Assembly (NCBI GenBank): GCA_050736615.1
Contig: JBOHWL010000030.1
Span: forward strand, 1 to 32,877
Length of the DNA stretch: 32,877 nt
Source of the DNA: JBOHWJ01 sp050736615
GTDB taxonomy: Bacteria; Desulfobacterota; Binatia; Binatales; Binataceae
Reading direction: 5' to 3'
Shown here: one piece after another, positions 8,964 to 16,815 of the stretch
How the letters are laid out: every line of letters begins with the position of its first letter
Numbering within the stretch: position 1 is the first letter of the stretch
The notes under the pieces: generated by a model
Seen by the model: the letters and a program-made list of their open reading frames with translations, nothing else
What the model was told of the DNA's origin: nothing
Database searches by the model: none
Translations under genes and position numbers: made by a program

Positions 8964-9215
8964 TGAGTCACCGCGCAGTTACCGTTAACGCAGCCGTACG
9001 CGACCGCGTCACCGTCGTGCACAACTAATTTTCATTCTTTTGGCGGTTCATATTCAAGCCCGCCGCCGCTATCGCTTATGCGGCCGCCGAACCGCTTTTA
9101 TCGCCGCACTGTCGGACGGCTGTGAACCGCGCTGGCTCGCGTTGCCGGATGTCGCTCGAACGCCGCATGCCGTACACTGAATGGTGGAAGTGCTAATACC
9201 GCAGGCATCAAGGCA

Positions 9216-10829
9216 ATGGCGCGCGGCCGTGAAAGAAAGCCCCGTCCTCTCTACATTCCAATACTGCCAGACACGGCATCTTGGATAGAAAACGACAGCT
9301 ATGATCGCCGGGTGTGGGGCGAATTGGGGTTGAGCGCACCCACCATCGGGGCGCTGGTCGAGACCGGTGAACGGATGGTGCCCCATTTCGGCGCCTTGCT
9401 GCAGGATCTCTTTTCTGGCCTGTTCAAATACAACCTTGTCTGGCTGAAGCAGGACGCGGTGCGACGCAGCGCGATGTTTAACCGCACCATTTTGGAGCAG
9501 CTCGTGCCGTCGCCCGCCTTCGAGCTGCTCAAGTCCCGGACCTTGCTTGAAGAGGACAAATCCGTGATCGCGGCGTTGGTTTTGGGTGAACGGGTGCTTG
9601 AAATGCTGCGATCAGAAAAACTCGTAAATCGCGCCGAGATGCTCGACCTGAAAGACCTTGAGCATCAGGAACGGGAACTGGCCGAGCGGGCCGCCGCGCT
9701 TAAGAACGCCGCGGAATTATCCGAACAGCAACAGCCGCGTGATGATTCGGCTCAGCGCGAGGGCGCATCGGAAGAGCAAAAGCGGATAAAAAAAAGAATC
9801 GAGGAGCTCAAGGACGCCGCCGCGCGCGCTGCGCAAGTCGCCGAAGCCCGGCTCAATCAGAAGGCCAGACTGCTGGAAAATCAACTGAAACAGGGCGACC
9901 GCGGCGAGCTCAAGCGCATGCAGTTGCACAGCGCCGCGCTGGCCGGGGAAATCGACCGTGTCGCCGCGGATACGCATGATTTCAGCCGCGAATTCGGACA
10001 AGGCGGGCGGCTTGCCGCCGGGGAACGGCTGGAATTGGGGCGGCGCCTGGCGCGCAACAAAAAAATTGGCGAACTGGCGCGCTTGGTCGGGCGCTTCAAG
10101 CAGGACGCGCGCGCACTTCGTCGCAAAACCTTGGAGCGCGGCGCCGCCGAAGCCTACGACGTTGAGCGTGGCACGGACCTTGGCCGCCTGATTCCGGCGG
10201 AGTTGGTCGCGCTGCATCATCCCGCGCTTACGCTCGATTTCAAACGACGGCTGCTCGAAGGCGCGGTGCTGCAGTACCAATTGCGCGCGAATGAACAGCG
10301 CGGCAAGGGTCCCATGATCGTTTGCATCGACGTGAGTTCCTCGATGCAAGGCGAAAAGGAACTCTGGGCCAAGGCCGTAAGCCTGACTTTAATGGATATC
10401 GCGCGGCGGCAGCGGCGGCTTTTTCGCGCCGTGCTGTTTTCTTCTGGACCGGACAGCCTCAAGGTGCTCGACCTCAATCGCGAACGACGTTATCAGCCCG
10501 AATTACCCAAGGTGCTCGATATGGCCGAGTACTTTCCCGGCGGTGGCACCGACTTCGAAGCGCCCATCGACGCGGCGGTCGAATTGCTGAGCGATAAAAA
10601 GCTCAAGCGGGGCGATATCGTCATCATTACCGACGGTGAATGTCAGGTTTCGCCGCAATGGTTGGCGGCCTTGCGGCATCGCAAAGATGAATTGCGCTTT
10701 TCGATCTTCGCCGTGCTGGTCGATCTCGGTTCGAGCGAGCTTTCGACCCTGGCGCGGTTCAGTGACAAGGTGAGCTCGGTGAGTAAGCTGACCCTTGAAG
10801 GAACGCGCGAAATCTTTCTGAAAATCTAA
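9216..10829 (+). CDS. VWA domain protein, CoxE/ViaA-like
   Basis: Cytoplasmic protein of 537 residues. An N-terminal helical domain is followed by a highly charged Glu/Lys/Arg/Ala coiled-coil stretch (about residues 150-240) and a C-terminal von Willebrand A domain. The metal-ion-dependent adhesion site is complete: DVSSS at 372-376, GGGTDF with the conserved Thr around 444-449, and TDGE at 472-475. The architecture (helical N-half, VWA C-half) resembles CoxE/YehP/ViaA proteins. Those normally act with a MoxR/RavA AAA+ ATPase as a chaperone or metal-insertion pair. No such ATPase lies beside it: hrcA is upstream in the opposite direction and tadA is convergent downstream. The ATG at 9216 has only a weak AAGG four bases before it. 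Confidence 0.85.
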   Translation: MARGRERKPRPLYIPILPDTASWIENDSYDRRVWGELGLSAPTIGALVETGERMVPHFGALLQDLFSGLFKYNLVWLKQDAVRRSAMFNRTILEQLVPSPAFELLKSRTLLEEDKSVIAALVLGERVLEMLRSEKLVNRAEMLDLKDLEHQERELAERAAALKNAAELSEQQQPRDDSAQREGASEEQKRIKKRIEELKDAAARAAQVAEARLNQKARLLENQLKQGDRGELKRMQLHSAALAGEIDRVAADTHDFSREFGQGGRLAAGERLELGRRLARNKKIGELARLVGRFKQDARALRRKTLERGAAEAYDVERGTDLGRLIPAELVALHHPALTLDFKRRLLEGAVLQYQLRANEQRGKGPMIVCIDVSSSMQGEKELWAKAVSLTLMDIARRQRRLFRAVLFSSGPDSLKVLDLNRERRYQPELPKVLDMAEYFPGGGTDFEAPIDAAVELLSDKKLKRGDIVIITDGECQVSPQWLAALRHRKDELRFSIFAVLVDLGSSELSTLARFSDKVSSVSKLTLEGTREIFLKI

Positions 10830-10840
10830 AAGCTAGCGGA

Positions 10841-10879
10841 GCCCGTCGGCGGGCGAAGCGAGCACACCCCCTAACGGGG
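10841..10879. terminator. Tandem small GC hairpins between convergent genes
   Basis: Two small hairpins lie between the convergent VWA gene and tadA: GCCCG-TCGG-CGGGC at 10841-10854 and CCCC-TAAC-GGGG at 10868-10879. Neither has a clear T-run. The surrounding GCGGAGC / GCGAAGCGAGC wording resembles the dispersed repeat family near 26.6 and 27.6 kb, so this could also be a degenerate repeat copy. Confidence 0.3.
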
Positions 10880-10917
10880 CAGGCGGGCGGAGCGATTCAA
10901 CGAACGCGCCGCCCAAA

Positions 10918-11421
10918 TTAGCGCGTTTTCAGACGGCGCATGGCAAAGAATTGACTCAGGATTTCGCCGCATTCGCGCGCGAGCAGACCGCCATGAGCTT
11001 CGACCCGATGATTGAGCCTGCCGTCGCGTCCGATATCGTAAACCGAGCCTAGCGCGCCCGCCTTGTCATCGCGCGCGCCATAGTAGATGCGGGAGATACG
11101 CGCATGCACTATCGCGCCGACGCACATCACGCACGGCTCCATCGTCACGTATATTGCCGCGCCGGTGAGACGGTAAGCGCCGATGCGTGCCGCCGCCGCG
11201 CGAATCGCGAGAATTTCCGCATGGGCAGTCGGGTCGTTGAGCGAGAGCGGACGATTATGCGCGGCGGCCAGAATGTTTCCATCCCGCACCAGGACCGCGC
11301 CCACCGGCACCTCGTGCTCAGCGACTGCGCGCCGCGCCTGCTCCAGCGCCGCTCGCATGAGTGTGTGCTCCCGCGTGGTCTTTGCCGCCGGTGATTCGGA
11401 AAGGGTTTTTGTTGACACCAT
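10918..11421 (-). CDS. tadA: tRNA(Arg) adenosine-34 deaminase TadA
   Basis: Deaminates adenosine-34 to inosine in the anticodon of tRNA-Arg(ACG), which allows decoding of CGU/CGC/CGA. The 167-residue zinc-dependent cytidine-deaminase fold shows the catalytic HAE at 67-69 (Glu69 as proton shuttle) and the zinc ligands in PCVMC (Cys97, Cys100). The downstream RISRIYYGARDDKAGALGSVYDI segment is characteristic of TadA rather than guanine or cytosine deaminases. The start may be later: Met22 (MRAALEQA) is closer to the usual family start, and the first 20 residues are non-conserved. It faces the VWA gene and stands alone. Confidence 0.93.
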   Translation of the reverse strand: MVSTKTLSESPAAKTTREHTLMRAALEQARRAVAEHEVPVGAVLVRDGNILAAAHNRPLSLNDPTAHAEILAIRAAAARIGAYRLTGAAIYVTMEPCVMCVGAIVHARISRIYYGARDDKAGALGSVYDIGRDGRLNHRVEAHGGLLARECGEILSQFFAMRRLKTR

Positions 11422-11498
11422 CTACATAGGCCACCAAGATTGATTATCGATGGCGGAGATAACGCCGCGCAATCAAGGTCATCATAAGCGGGGCTTTA

Positions 11499-11822
11499 AT
11501 GGAACTTGGCGAAATCGAACCGCGTGAGCTCAAGCGCCGGCTCGACCGCGGTGATCGGCTAACCATAATCGACGTGCGCGAACCCGGTGAAATCGAGCTG
11601 GCGGGATTCAATGGCGCGGTGAAAATCCCGATGGGCGACATACCGTCGCGCCTGACCGAGCTCGATCCAGATGACGAAACTGTGGTGCTATGCCATCACG
11701 GGATTCGCAGTCTGCGGGTGGGGATGTACCTGGCGCAAATGGGCTTTCGACGCGTACTCAACTTGAGTGGCGGAATAGACGCGTGGTCGCTAACGGTGGA
11801 CCCGGCAACGCCGCGCTACTAA
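11499..11822 (+). CDS. Single-domain rhodanese-like protein
   Basis: Small cytoplasmic sulfurtransferase-type protein of 107 residues. It has the rhodanese CH2A motif IIDVREPGE at 23-31 and the active-site loop CHHGIRS with Cys65 as the persulfide-forming nucleophile. The LNLSGGIDAWS motif near the C-terminus is typical of GlpE/PspE-like domains. GGGG lies about eight bases before the ATG. It ends 20 bases before the start of the nitrilase-family gene, so the two are probably one operon. Its acceptor or partner cannot be told from the sequence. Confidence 0.9.
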   Translation: MELGEIEPRELKRRLDRGDRLTIIDVREPGEIELAGFNGAVKIPMGDIPSRLTELDPDDETVVLCHHGIRSLRVGMYLAQMGFRRVLNLSGGIDAWSLTVDPATPRY

Positions 11823-11842
11823 AGAAAACGGAGCGTGAGAAT

Positions 11843-12652
11843 ATGACCTTCCTCGCAGCCGTTATCCAGATGAGCAGCGGCAGTGATAAGCCGGCCAATT
11901 TGGAAAAAGCCGAACGCCTTATTCGCCTCGCCGCCGCGCGTGGCGCCGCGATCGTGGGTTTGCCCGAAACCTTCAACTGGCGTGGCAAGCGCGGCGATGA
12001 GCCGCGTGCCGCCGAAAGCCTGGAAGGCGAAAGCCTCGCGTTGATGGCAGGCTTGGCGCGGGAGCTCGAGATTCATCTGCTCGCGGGTTCCATCACCGAG
12101 CATGCCGATGGGCAGAGCAAACGCTACAACACCTCGGTGCTGTTCGGTCCGGATGGCTCGCGGTTGGCCATTTATCGCAAAATCCATCTGTTCGACGTTG
12201 ATTTGCCGGGTCGCGTGACGGTCAAGGAGTCGGACGCCAAGCTCAGCGGCGGCGAAGTGGTTTCCGCCGCGACTGAACTGGGTAGGGTTGGCCTCAGCGT
12301 CTGCTACGACGTGCGATTCCCGGAACTTTATCGCCGCTTGGCCTTTGCCGGCGCGCGTATTATCGCGATTCCCAGCGCGTTCACTTTTCACACCGGCGAG
12401 GCCCATTGGGACGTTCTGATCCGCGCCCGCGCCATTGAAAATCAATGCTATGTGATGGCACCCGCGCAATTCGGTCCCAACGTTCACGGCTTTAGCGATT
12501 ACGGCAATTCGATGATTGTTGACCCTTGGGGAAGAGTGCTGGCACGCGCTTCGGAACAGGAGGGGGTGGTCGTGGCTCCGCTCGATATGGAATATCTCGA
12601 GCGTGTGCGGCTTGAGTTACCCGCGCTTGCAAATGCAAGCCTGCGAGGTTAA
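11843..12652 (+). CDS. Carbon-nitrogen hydrolase (Nit1/omega-amidase-like)
   Basis: Nitrilase-superfamily amidohydrolase of 269 residues, cytoplasmic. The catalytic triad is present: Glu42 in LPETFN, Lys113 in YRKIHLFDV and Cys154 in VCYDVRFPE. The wording YRKIHLFD and CYDVRFPELYR is that of the Nit/omega-amidase branch, which hydrolyses deaminated glutathione or alpha-keto acid amides as metabolite repair. This branch is distinct from true nitrilases. The ATG at 11843 is chosen because GGAG lies eight bases upstream. The open frame extends further back into the rhodanese gene but without family sequence. It directly follows the rhodanese gene. The role in sulfur or glutathione metabolism is inference. 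Confidence 0.9.
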   Translation: MTFLAAVIQMSSGSDKPANLEKAERLIRLAAARGAAIVGLPETFNWRGKRGDEPRAAESLEGESLALMAGLARELEIHLLAGSITEHADGQSKRYNTSVLFGPDGSRLAIYRKIHLFDVDLPGRVTVKESDAKLSGGEVVSAATELGRVGLSVCYDVRFPELYRRLAFAGARIIAIPSAFTFHTGEAHWDVLIRARAIENQCYVMAPAQFGPNVHGFSDYGNSMIVDPWGRVLARASEQEGVVVAPLDMEYLERVRLELPALANASLRG

Positions 12653-12951
12653 CGAAGTGATCATCAGCGCGCATGGCGCGGGAGCTGGATTCGCAAGCCC
12701 GCCAGTCAATTTCGGCAAATGTGTGGGAGCTCGGATCAGAACTGCATCCTGGCCGCTCGCCCCAGCGGCTGGCCGGCGCCTAAAATTAAAGAAGCGGAGT
12801 TGACTTTGACCACGCTCCCCGGATTGGCAGTGAAAGCTTTGGCGTTGCCCGCATGGTCGATGGTAGTATCCGCCAGCGGTTTTGATTCGATTAACGCCGG
12901 GAAAGGGCGAGCGAGAAGATGATGCTCGGAAAGCGCGCGCGAGGATAGACG
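12653..12951. other. Intergenic region before the CoA transferase
   Basis: About 300 bases. I see no gene, no strong hairpin and no recognisable riboswitch. A promoter for the CoA transferase gene is expected but could not be placed. Confidence 0.45.
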
Positions 12952-14124
12952 ATGGCAGAAGGACCACTGGCCGGATTTCGCATCCTGGACTTGACCCAGG
13001 TGGTTTCGGGACCGTTTTGCACGATGCTGCTGGGCGATTTGGGCGCCGACATCATCAAGGTCGAGCCGCCGGAAGGTGATTCGACGCGGCGGATCGGACG
13101 GCCGCGCCGCAATGGCGTAACCGCCAATTATCTGAACTTCAACCGCAACAAGCGCAGCGTGATGATCGATCTCAAGAATGAGCGTGGACGCGACTTGCTG
13201 CGGATGCTCACGGTTAAATGCGACGCGATGGTTGAAAATAACCGGCCTGGCGTGGCGGACCGCCTCGGGATCGGTTACGCGGATATTCGCCGGCTCAACC
13301 CGAAGATCGTTTACTGCTCAATTTGCGGCTTCGGGCCCAAGGGCGCATATGCGAACTTTCCCGCCTATGATCCCGTGATCCAGGGCTTTACCGGGATGGC
13401 GGCGGTGCAAGCGGGACGCGAGGGAAAACCAACCGCGGTTAAAATGGCACTGGCCGACAAGGTCAGCGGCATCACGGCCGCCCTGAGCATCGTGAGCGCG
13501 CTCCATGCCGCGCGCAATCGTGGCGTCGGACAGTACATCCGTGTGCCAATGATCGAGGCGATGTTGGCGTTCACGGCCAACGATTCCGTTTACGGCGGGT
13601 ATACTTTCATTCCCGAAGACGAGTTCAAAAACCAGGTGCCTAAAAGCGGCAGCCTTGATCCGTTTCGCACCAGCGATGGATGGGTCACGATTGCACCGTT
13701 CACCGATGAGCAATGGGATCGGCTGTGCAAGGGCTGCGGCCATCCGGAATGGTGGCAGATCGAAGATCGAGCCGAGCGGATGCGTGGAGTGTTGCGCGGA
13801 ATTGCCAAGCTCTTTCCTGAACATGACAGCGCGCATTGGCTCAAAATGCTGGAAGAGGCGGACGTACCTGGCGGTCCGGTCCACAGCTATGAGACGCTTT
13901 TCAGTGATCCGGAAGTGACGGCGAACGAGAATTTCGTCGTCTATGAACATCCGATGGCCGGCACCGTACGAACCGCCACCAATGGCGCGCGCTTCAGCGA
14001 AACCCCCGCGCGGATGTGGCGGATGCCGCCTAAACTTGGCGAGCATACCGAGGAGGTACTGCGTGAGGCTGGCATTCCGCGCGCCCAGATCGAGGAATTG
14101 CGCAAGGACACCGTGATCAATTGA
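12952..14124 (+). CDS. Family III CoA transferase (CaiB/BaiF)
   Basis: Transfers coenzyme A between carboxylic acids through an aspartyl-CoA intermediate. The 390-residue single-domain protein shows the N-terminal family sequence GFRILDLTQVVSGPFCTMLLGDLGADIIKVEPP with the CoA-binding region. The likely catalytic aspartate is Asp140 in NFPAYDPVIQG. The C-terminal LGEHTEEVL signature is also present. The specific acid cannot be assigned, since these enzymes act on formate, carnitine, bile acids, succinate and many other acyl groups. The GST gene follows 60 bases later on the same strand and may be co-transcribed, which could point to xenobiotic or aromatic metabolism (inference). Confidence 0.93.
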   Translation: MAEGPLAGFRILDLTQVVSGPFCTMLLGDLGADIIKVEPPEGDSTRRIGRPRRNGVTANYLNFNRNKRSVMIDLKNERGRDLLRMLTVKCDAMVENNRPGVADRLGIGYADIRRLNPKIVYCSICGFGPKGAYANFPAYDPVIQGFTGMAAVQAGREGKPTAVKMALADKVSGITAALSIVSALHAARNRGVGQYIRVPMIEAMLAFTANDSVYGGYTFIPEDEFKNQVPKSGSLDPFRTSDGWVTIAPFTDEQWDRLCKGCGHPEWWQIEDRAERMRGVLRGIAKLFPEHDSAHWLKMLEEADVPGGPVHSYETLFSDPEVTANENFVVYEHPMAGTVRTATNGARFSETPARMWRMPPKLGEHTEEVLREAGIPRAQIEELRKDTVIN

Positions 14125-14169
14125 AAGCGGCCTGAGCCCCGAATTCGTTGAGATTAATGCGCCGTGATC

Positions 14170-14175
14170 AAGGAG
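14170..14175 (+). promoter_or_regulatory. Ribosome binding site fixing the GST start upstream of the TGA
   Basis: AAGGAG nine bases before ATG 14185. It is a near-consensus Shine-Dalgarno that decides the start. Translation is set up to begin before the in-frame TGA and not at the internal TTG 14245. Confidence 0.75.
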
Positions 14176-14184
14176 TATATTCCA

Positions 14185-14793
14185 ATGCTGAAAATGTTTG
14201 ACTACAAACCGTGACCCTACGCGCGCAAGACGCGCATAGCCCTTTTGGAAAAAGGGCTCAAATGGGAAACGACTTGGCTCAATTTGCCCTCCGGCGAGCA
14301 CAAAAAGCCCGAGTATCTGGCGATAAATCCGGTGGGCAAGGTTCCCGCGCTGATTGACGGCGGCGTAATTGTCCACGATTCGACCATCATCAACGAGTAT
14401 CTCGAGGATCAGTTCGAGCAAACGCCGCTGCTCCCCTCCGACCCCGTCAAACGCGCGCGCGCGCGCGCCTTCGAGGACTATGCGGACGCCTACCTGATGC
14501 CGTCGCTATTCAAGATTCTTTCGCAGATGCGCAAGCCAGAAGCGGAGCGGGATCGGGCGAGAATTGCGGAAGGCGAACGCGAGGCGCGCGAACATTTCGC
14601 CTACCTGGACCGTGAGCTTAAAGGGCGGCAATTCTTCGCGGATGGGTTTAGCCTGGCCGACATCTCGTTCATTCCACCGTTGGCCAATCTGGAACGTGCC
14701 GGCTTTCCGTTACCAGATGATTTTCCGCACTTGAAAGCATGGTGGGAAAGGATGAAAGCGCGCCCCAGCTTCAGCATGAGCTGGCCTGATTAG
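14185..14793 (+). CDS. Glutathione S-transferase with in-frame TGA, likely selenocysteine
   Basis: GST with a thioredoxin-like N-domain and an all-helical C-domain, 202 residues if the TGA at 14212-14214 is read as selenocysteine. A strong Shine-Dalgarno (AAGGAG, 14170-14175) lies nine bases before ATG 14185. The first nine codons give MLKMFDYKP, then comes TGA, then PYARKTRIALLEKGL and an uninterrupted frame to TAG at 14793. The TGA falls exactly where GSTs of this type have the catalytic Ser or Cys (S/C-P-Y-A-R-K). The glutathione-binding NPVGKVPAL and the HDSTIINEYL segment (usual S-T/S-I-I pattern) follow. The C-domain motif LADISFIPPLANLER is normal. A gene call beginning at the alternative TTG 14245 would lack the first beta strand and the active site. 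Alternatives are a nonsense mutation or a sequencing error, but the intact flanks and hairpins argue for Sec. Confidence 0.7.
14215..14258 (+). promoter_or_regulatory. Candidate bacterial SECIS region downstream of TGA
   Basis: Two adjacent hairpins follow the TGA within coding sequence. The first is GCGCG-CAAGA-CGCGC at 14221-14235. The second is AGCCCTTT-TGGAA-AAAGGGCT at 14238-14258, a perfect 8-bp stem whose loop carries GG and begins about 31 bases after the TGA. Bacterial SECIS elements lie in the mRNA directly after the UGA, with a loop G near the top and a spacing of roughly 16-37 bases. The second hairpin fits that description. Whether SelB binds it is untested, and part of the pairing could reflect the ALLEKGL codons. 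Confidence 0.5.
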
Positions 14794-14807
14794 GTCGCAG
14801 GCAACGC

Positions 14808-14856
14808 GGGTGGCGCGCTCGAATCCGCCTCAAAGCCTGATTTGGACGCGCCATCC
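14808..14856. terminator. Inverted repeat between convergent GST and pgsA
   Basis: A 10-bp stem with one G-T pair (GGGTGGCGCG at 14808-14817 and CGCGCCATCC at 14847-14856) encloses 29 bases in the short convergent gap. It could act as a bidirectional terminator, but there is no T-run and the loop is long. Confidence 0.35.
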
Positions 14857-14878
14857 GGGAGTGATTTCGTAAGACGCG

Positions 14879-15496
14879 CTATTCAAACATTTCGGGTTCG
14901 CGCGAACTCAGCCAAGCTAGCCCGCGGTAGGCATAATGGAGACCCGAGAGCGCTGTCACGCCCACCGTGACGTACAGCAGGATTTGCCAGTTCAGCGGCC
15001 AGTGGACGCTGGCGCCTGCCAATGCTCCAATGACGCACGCGATCTGCAAACAGGTGGTTGCTTTGCCCAGATAGCTGGGCCGGACCGGTACGCGTTCGCT
15101 GGTCAGGAAAGACAGCATAAAGTAGCCGAAGACAATTACGGTGTCGCGAATCAGGGCGACACCCAGCAGCCATCCGGGCAACGAACCGGTGATCGTGAGC
15201 ACGACGAAAGCGCTCACCAGCATCAGCTTGTCCGCGAACGGATCGAGGAAGGCGCCGAGCTCGGTCTTCGCGTCGAACCAACGTGCGACGGTGCCGTCGA
15301 GGGCGTCGGTCAGAGCCGCGAGGCAGAAGAGGTAGAGACCGTCGGTGTACCGATGCTGGCTTAACAGCGCGAGGAAAATCGGGATCGAAAACAGCCGCAG
15401 CAGAGTCAGAATGTTGGGTATATTGAGCAGATGCCCAAGCGAAAGTCCCTTGGACTGCGGCGGCTGCGGCGCCGGTTGGGTCGAAAGTTTCACCAT
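14879..15496 (-). CDS. pgsA: CDP-diacylglycerol-glycerol-3-phosphate 3-phosphatidyltransferase
   Basis: Integral membrane enzyme that makes phosphatidylglycerol phosphate, the first step to phosphatidylglycerol and cardiolipin. 205 residues with several hydrophobic helices. The CDP-alcohol phosphotransferase signature is complete: D64-x2-D67-G68-x2-A71-R72, G81, D85 and D89 (DALDGTVARW then GAFLDPFADK). NIPNILTLLRLFSIPIFLAL at the first helix is typical of PgsA. A proline/glutamine-rich N-terminal lead of about 20 residues is unusual but harmless. It starts 20 bases after the hflX stop, so hflX-pgsA is probably one operon. Specificity for glycerol phosphate rather than another CDP-alcohol acceptor is inferred from the overall match. 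Confidence 0.9.
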   Translation of the reverse strand: MVKLSTQPAPQPPQSKGLSLGHLLNIPNILTLLRLFSIPIFLALLSQHRYTDGLYLFCLAALTDALDGTVARWFDAKTELGAFLDPFADKLMLVSAFVVLTITGSLPGWLLGVALIRDTVIVFGYFMLSFLTSERVPVRPSYLGKATTCLQIACVIGALAGASVHWPLNWQILLYVTVGVTALSGLHYAYRGLAWLSSREPEMFE

Positions 15497-15516
15497 TTGA
15501 ACTTGAAAGATATCAC

Positions 15517-16815
15517 TCAGCTTGGGCCGAGCGCCGCTTTACGCAAGCGCCCCGCCATAGGCGCGCTGACCCGCGCGCGCATCGCCACCACACCGTCGCG
15601 GTACTCCTCGCTTAGGACTTCGCCGTCGCGCCGCGCCATCGCGATTAGGTCGCCGCGCGCGGCGGGCAGCGTCACTCCAACTTCCTCGCGCCATCCGCTG
15701 AAGCTTTCGGCGATGCGCTCGAGCAGATGGTCCAATCCTTTGCGCCGCAACGCCGAGATCAGGACGCTTGCAAACCGATGCGAATTGGCGTCGTGCAGCA
15801 GGTCGGCTTTATTCATCACGAGCAAGCGCGGCGCCGCGCCCGCGCCGATTTCTTCCAAGACGCGGTCCACCACCTCGATGCGCGCGGCCATTAGGGGTGA
15901 ACTCGCGTCCACCACATGGAGCAGAAGATTGGCGGTCCGAACTTCTTCGAGCGTTGCCTTGAACGCATCGACCAGCATATGCGGCAAACGATGGATGAAG
16001 CCGACCGTATCGGCCAGCATCACCTGGATGTTACCAGGCAGCTTGAGGCGGCGAATGGTCGGATCCAAGGTCGAGAAAGGACGGTTGGCGGCCTCCACCG
16101 CGGAGCCGGTTAATGCGTTCATCAGGGTCGATTTGCCTGAATTGGTGTAGCCGACCAGCGCGACGGTGGGGTAGGGGACTTCCAGACGACGCTGGCGTTG
16201 AATGGAACGGGTACGTTCAACCTCGCGCAGGCGCGCCCGCAACCGTGTCAGCCGTTCGCGCACGCGGCGCCGGTCAACTTCGAGCTGTGTCTCACCAGGG
16301 CCACGGGTGCCGATACGTCCACCCGCGCCGGCGCCACCCGTCATACGAGACAGATGGGCCCATTGGCGAGTCAAGCGCGGTTGCAGATAGGCAAGCTGCG
16401 CGATTTCGACCTGCAACTTGCCCTCGAGCGTACGCGCACGTTGCGCAAAAATATCGAGGATGAGTTGGCTACGATCGATCACCCGCAGCTTGAGTTCATT
16501 TTCAAGATTGCGCGCCTGCGCGGGGCTCAAGGCGTCGTCGAAAATCGCTAAAGTGGCGCCACGTTCATGGGCGAGCGTGCGGACTTCGGCGGTCTTGCCG
16601 CGACCGATAAAAGTGCGGGGATCGGCCGCCTTGAGTTTCTGCTGAACCTGCGCGGCAATATCCGCGCCGGCGCTTGCGGCCAAAGCGGCAAGTTCCGCGA
16701 GTGATTCGTCCTCCGCAAGTTCATGCCGATCGGAAACGCCGCTCAGTTCGACGCCGACCAGCACCGCGCGTTCAGCCGCCACCAGCGACGCATTATCGGT
16801 CCAATCCAGAAGCAA
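15517..16815 (-). CDS. hflX: GTPase HflX
   Basis: Ribosome-associated GTPase that splits stalled or heat-damaged 70S ribosomes. The 432-residue protein has the glycine-rich HflX N-domain (DPRTFIGRGKTAEV), the linker helix with MTGGAGAGGRIGTRGPGETQ at about 158-177, and the G domain. G-motifs are GYTNSGKST (P-loop, 222-230), DTVGF (269-273) and NKAD (335-338). All the signatures are canonical. It lies directly upstream of pgsA on the minus strand, and a 235-base gap separates it from dnaE upstream. Confidence 0.95.
   Translation of the reverse strand: MLLDWTDNASLVAAERAVLVGVELSGVSDRHELAEDESLAELAALAASAGADIAAQVQQKLKAADPRTFIGRGKTAEVRTLAHERGATLAIFDDALSPAQARNLENELKLRVIDRSQLILDIFAQRARTLEGKLQVEIAQLAYLQPRLTRQWAHLSRMTGGAGAGGRIGTRGPGETQLEVDRRRVRERLTRLRARLREVERTRSIQRQRRLEVPYPTVALVGYTNSGKSTLMNALTGSAVEAANRPFSTLDPTIRRLKLPGNIQVMLADTVGFIHRLPHMLVDAFKATLEEVRTANLLLHVVDASSPLMAARIEVVDRVLEEIGAGAAPRLLVMNKADLLHDANSHRFASVLISALRRKGLDHLLERIAESFSGWREEVGVTLPAARGDLIAMARRDGEVLSEEYRDGVVAMRARVSAPMAGRLRKAALGPS

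Noticed and set aside
9173..9196. CIRCE-like operator near hrcA
   Set aside because: Only one half-site (AAGTGCTAA, 8 of 9) fits. The other half matches only CACT and the spacing is one base short, so I do not call an operator.
13318..14421. 367-codon minus-strand open frame across the CoA transferase and the GST start
   Set aside because: Antisense to two recognisable enzymes and has no ribosome binding site or motif. It does not explain the TGA in the GST frame.
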